Of a stretch of 6,278 bases of DNA, positions 5,154 to 6,278 are shown piece after piece. The notes beneath the pieces were generated by a model that saw only the letters and a program-made list of their open reading frames with translations, was not told the DNA's origin and searched no databases. The DNA is from Candidatus Geothermarchaeota archaeon (lineage in GTDB: Archaea; Thermoproteota; Nitrososphaeria; Geothermarchaeales; JAUWBL01): the NCBI GenBank assembly GCA_030601715.1, contig JAUWBL010000066.1, forward strand, positions 1 to 6,278, read 5' to 3'. The position numbers and the translations under genes are program-made. The first letter of the stretch is position 1. Every line of letters begins with the position of its first letter.

Positions 5154-6023
5154 ATGGAAACCTGGGGTGCCGACGTCTATCCCAGCCCAAGCGACAGGAC
5201 GGATTTCGGCAAGAAAGTCCTAGCTGAGGACCCCGAGAACCCGGGGAGCCTTGGAATAGCCATAAGCGAGGCAGCAGAAGACGCGAGCAAGCACGACGAT
5301 GCGAAGTACACTCTCGGAAGCGTTCTCAACCACGTTCTCCTGCACCAGACCGTCATAGGCCTGGAGACCAAGAAGCAGCTGGAACTGGTGGACGAATACC
5401 CGGACGCAATGTATGGATGCGTAGGCGGAGGAAGCAGCTTCTCGGGGCTGTACTGGCCATTCTATCGTGACACGGTCTCCGGCAAGGCTCCGAAGGACGT
5501 TGAGTTCACAGCGGTAGAGTCAACGGCTGTCCCGAAGGTGACCAGGGGATACTACACCTATGATCACTTCGATGCCGCTCGAATGACTCCTATGGGCAAG
5601 ATGCACACGGTTGGCCACATGTTTGTGCCGGCCCCCATCCACGCCGGTGGTTTGCGCTACCATGGAATGGCCCCGACACTCTGCTTGCTCAAGGAGGAAG
5701 GGGTCATCAAGAGCAGAGCCTACAATCAAGTCCAGACTTTCGAGGCCGCGGCCATGTTCGCGAAGACGGAAGGCATACTGCCGGCCCCCGAGCCTGCCCA
5801 CGCCATCAAAGCGGTAGTCGACGAAGCCCTGAGATGCAAGAAGACCGGTGAGGAGAAGACAATCCTGTTCCTGCTGTGTGGACACGGCTTGATGGACATG
5901 CAGGCCTACGATGACTACCTGGGAGGAAAGCTGCGCCCCTACGAATACCCAGAGGAGAAAGTAGAAGAATCCATGCGAAAACTCAAGAAACTGTATCCGT
6001 GGCTGGATGTCGAAGCAGAGTAA
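5154..6023 (+). CDS. trpB2: Tryptophan synthase beta chain, TrpB2 class: C-terminal part
   Basis: This is the remaining 289 residues of TrpB2, in the same frame as the first part. It contains METWGADVYPSPSD, EDPENPGSLGIAISEAAEDA, YTLGSVLNHVLLHQTVIGLE, the PLP-phosphate loop CVGGGSSFSG (GGG at whole-gene codons 264-266), HAGGLRYHGMAP and LLCGHGLMDMQAYDDYL, and ends with a normal TAA. Joined with the first part it gives 462 codons, a little long but within range for TrpB2. ATG 5154 comes 12 bp after the interrupting TAA, and AAGGA lies just upstream, so re-initiation is conceivable. Two pocket residues look unusual: the Asn of GGGSN is Ser (codon 268), and the Ser of SGHG, which faces the PLP ring nitrogen, is Cys (codon 415). 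The absence of any frameshift argues that decay, if real, is recent. No trpA or other trp gene follows in the window. Confidence 0.85.
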   Translation: METWGADVYPSPSDRTDFGKKVLAEDPENPGSLGIAISEAAEDASKHDDAKYTLGSVLNHVLLHQTVIGLETKKQLELVDEYPDAMYGCVGGGSSFSGLYWPFYRDTVSGKAPKDVEFTAVESTAVPKVTRGYYTYDHFDAARMTPMGKMHTVGHMFVPAPIHAGGLRYHGMAPTLCLLKEEGVIKSRAYNQVQTFEAAAMFAKTEGILPAPEPAHAIKAVVDEALRCKKTGEEKTILFLLCGHGLMDMQAYDDYLGGKLRPYEYPEEKVEESMRKLKKLYPWLDVEAE

Positions 6024-6050
6024 CTGGGAAGGATTCCGTTCTGAGTCTCC

Positions 6051-6098
6051 AGCCATAGGCTTATGGGCTTCGGGCTGAGCCTCCTATTCTCCCTCTCC
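6051..6098 (+). terminator. Hairpins plus pyrimidine-rich tract, possible trpB2 terminator
   Basis: About 28 bp after the trpB2 stop, CCATA (6053-6057) pairs with TATGG (6062-6066), extendable with AG/CT around a bulged G. A tight GGCT/AGCC element (6073-6081) follows, then the pyrimidine-rich stretch CTCCTATTCTCCCTCTCC. This would suit the end of the trpB2 transcript. The stems are short, so the call is tentative. Confidence 0.35.
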
Positions 6099-6126
6099 AC
6101 GTTCGAGATGGTCCAGAGATATTCGG

Positions 6127-6278
6127 ATGGTTCTAGGGGGTAAACGTGCTGAGATCTCGGTGCGGGTAGACGTACTTGACGAAGCTAGTGCACGGAAAAC
6201 CATGATCGGAGTCGCGAAGAGACTAGCCTCCCGTCCGGAGGGTGGAGCACCGGCCCACGCTTTTATGGTAGTCTGTAG
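6127..6278 (+). CDS. Possible start of an unidentified gene, cut by the window end
   Basis: An ATG opens a frame with no stop to the last base (50 codons). It begins MVLGGKRAEISVRVDVLDE and continues with SARKTMIGVAKRLASRPEGG. The frame is free of stops from 6079. I do not recognise the product. The alternating hydrophobic/charged pattern is protein-like, but no clear TATA box or ribosome binding site precedes it, and a small CCTCC/GGAGG hairpin (6227-6241) lies inside. It may be a true gene start or a chance frame; sequence beyond 6278 is needed to tell. Confidence 0.25.
   Translation, partial: MVLGGKRAEISVRVDVLDEASARKTMIGVAKRLASRPEGGAPAHAFMVVC

Noticed and set aside
5520..6056. 178-codon minus-strand frame
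   Set aside because: It is a shadow of the conserved TrpB2 C-terminal coding region and has no recognisable domain.
1..6278. tRNA, rRNA, CRISPR array or insertion sequence
   Set aside because: No tRNA-like cloverleaf elements, spaced direct repeats, transposase motifs or terminal inverted repeats were seen when reading either strand.

Overview
The window looks archaeal. Its gene complement includes a TrpY/COG2150-type HTH-ACT regulator, a TrpB2-class tryptophan synthase beta chain, an asparagine synthetase built on a class II aminoacyl-tRNA synthetase core without an anticodon domain, and an Lrp/AsnC regulator. AT-rich TATA-like boxes sit about 25-30 bp from predicted starts in otherwise GC-rich DNA, and TTG starts with short or absent leaders seem likely. 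The species cannot be named from this sequence. A TACK-type or euryarchaeal lineage is possible, perhaps from a metagenome.

Left part (1-1754): a small dodecin-like gene (62-265, +) is followed by about 200 bp holding only a weak small minus-strand ORF. An orphan gene for a cytoplasmic six-hairpin (alpha/alpha-barrel) glycosidase-like protein (483-1754, +) comes next. It ends tail to tail with the following gene, and the two stop codons share four bases (TTAG).

Middle (1751-3337): a divergent pair made of an archaeal asparagine synthetase (minus) and an Lrp/AsnC-family regulator (plus). Back-to-back TATA boxes lie in the gap between them, together with candidate operator inverted repeats. 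The layout resembles the E. coli asnA/asnC arrangement, although the archaeal synthetase belongs to a different branch of the class II synthetase-like proteins.

Right part (3464-6023): a second divergent pair, trpY (minus) and trpB2 (plus), shares a short promoter region. That region contains two copies of TGTACA, the TRP box known from Methanothermobacter TrpY. Downstream of trpY lies the eroded remnant of a D-2-hydroxyacid dehydrogenase: its N-terminal domain is gone, it carries a frameshift and a stop, and the catalytic Arg is lost. trpB2 is interrupted by one in-frame TAA at a position that is normally Tyr. Everything before and after it stays in frame, and two PLP-pocket residues are also unusual. 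The final 255 bp hold a possible terminator and a weak ORF running off the end.

Overall this is an amino-acid metabolism locus (Asn, Trp, perhaps Ser) with two autonomous regulator-target pairs, and the Trp side shows signs of decay or split-gene expression.
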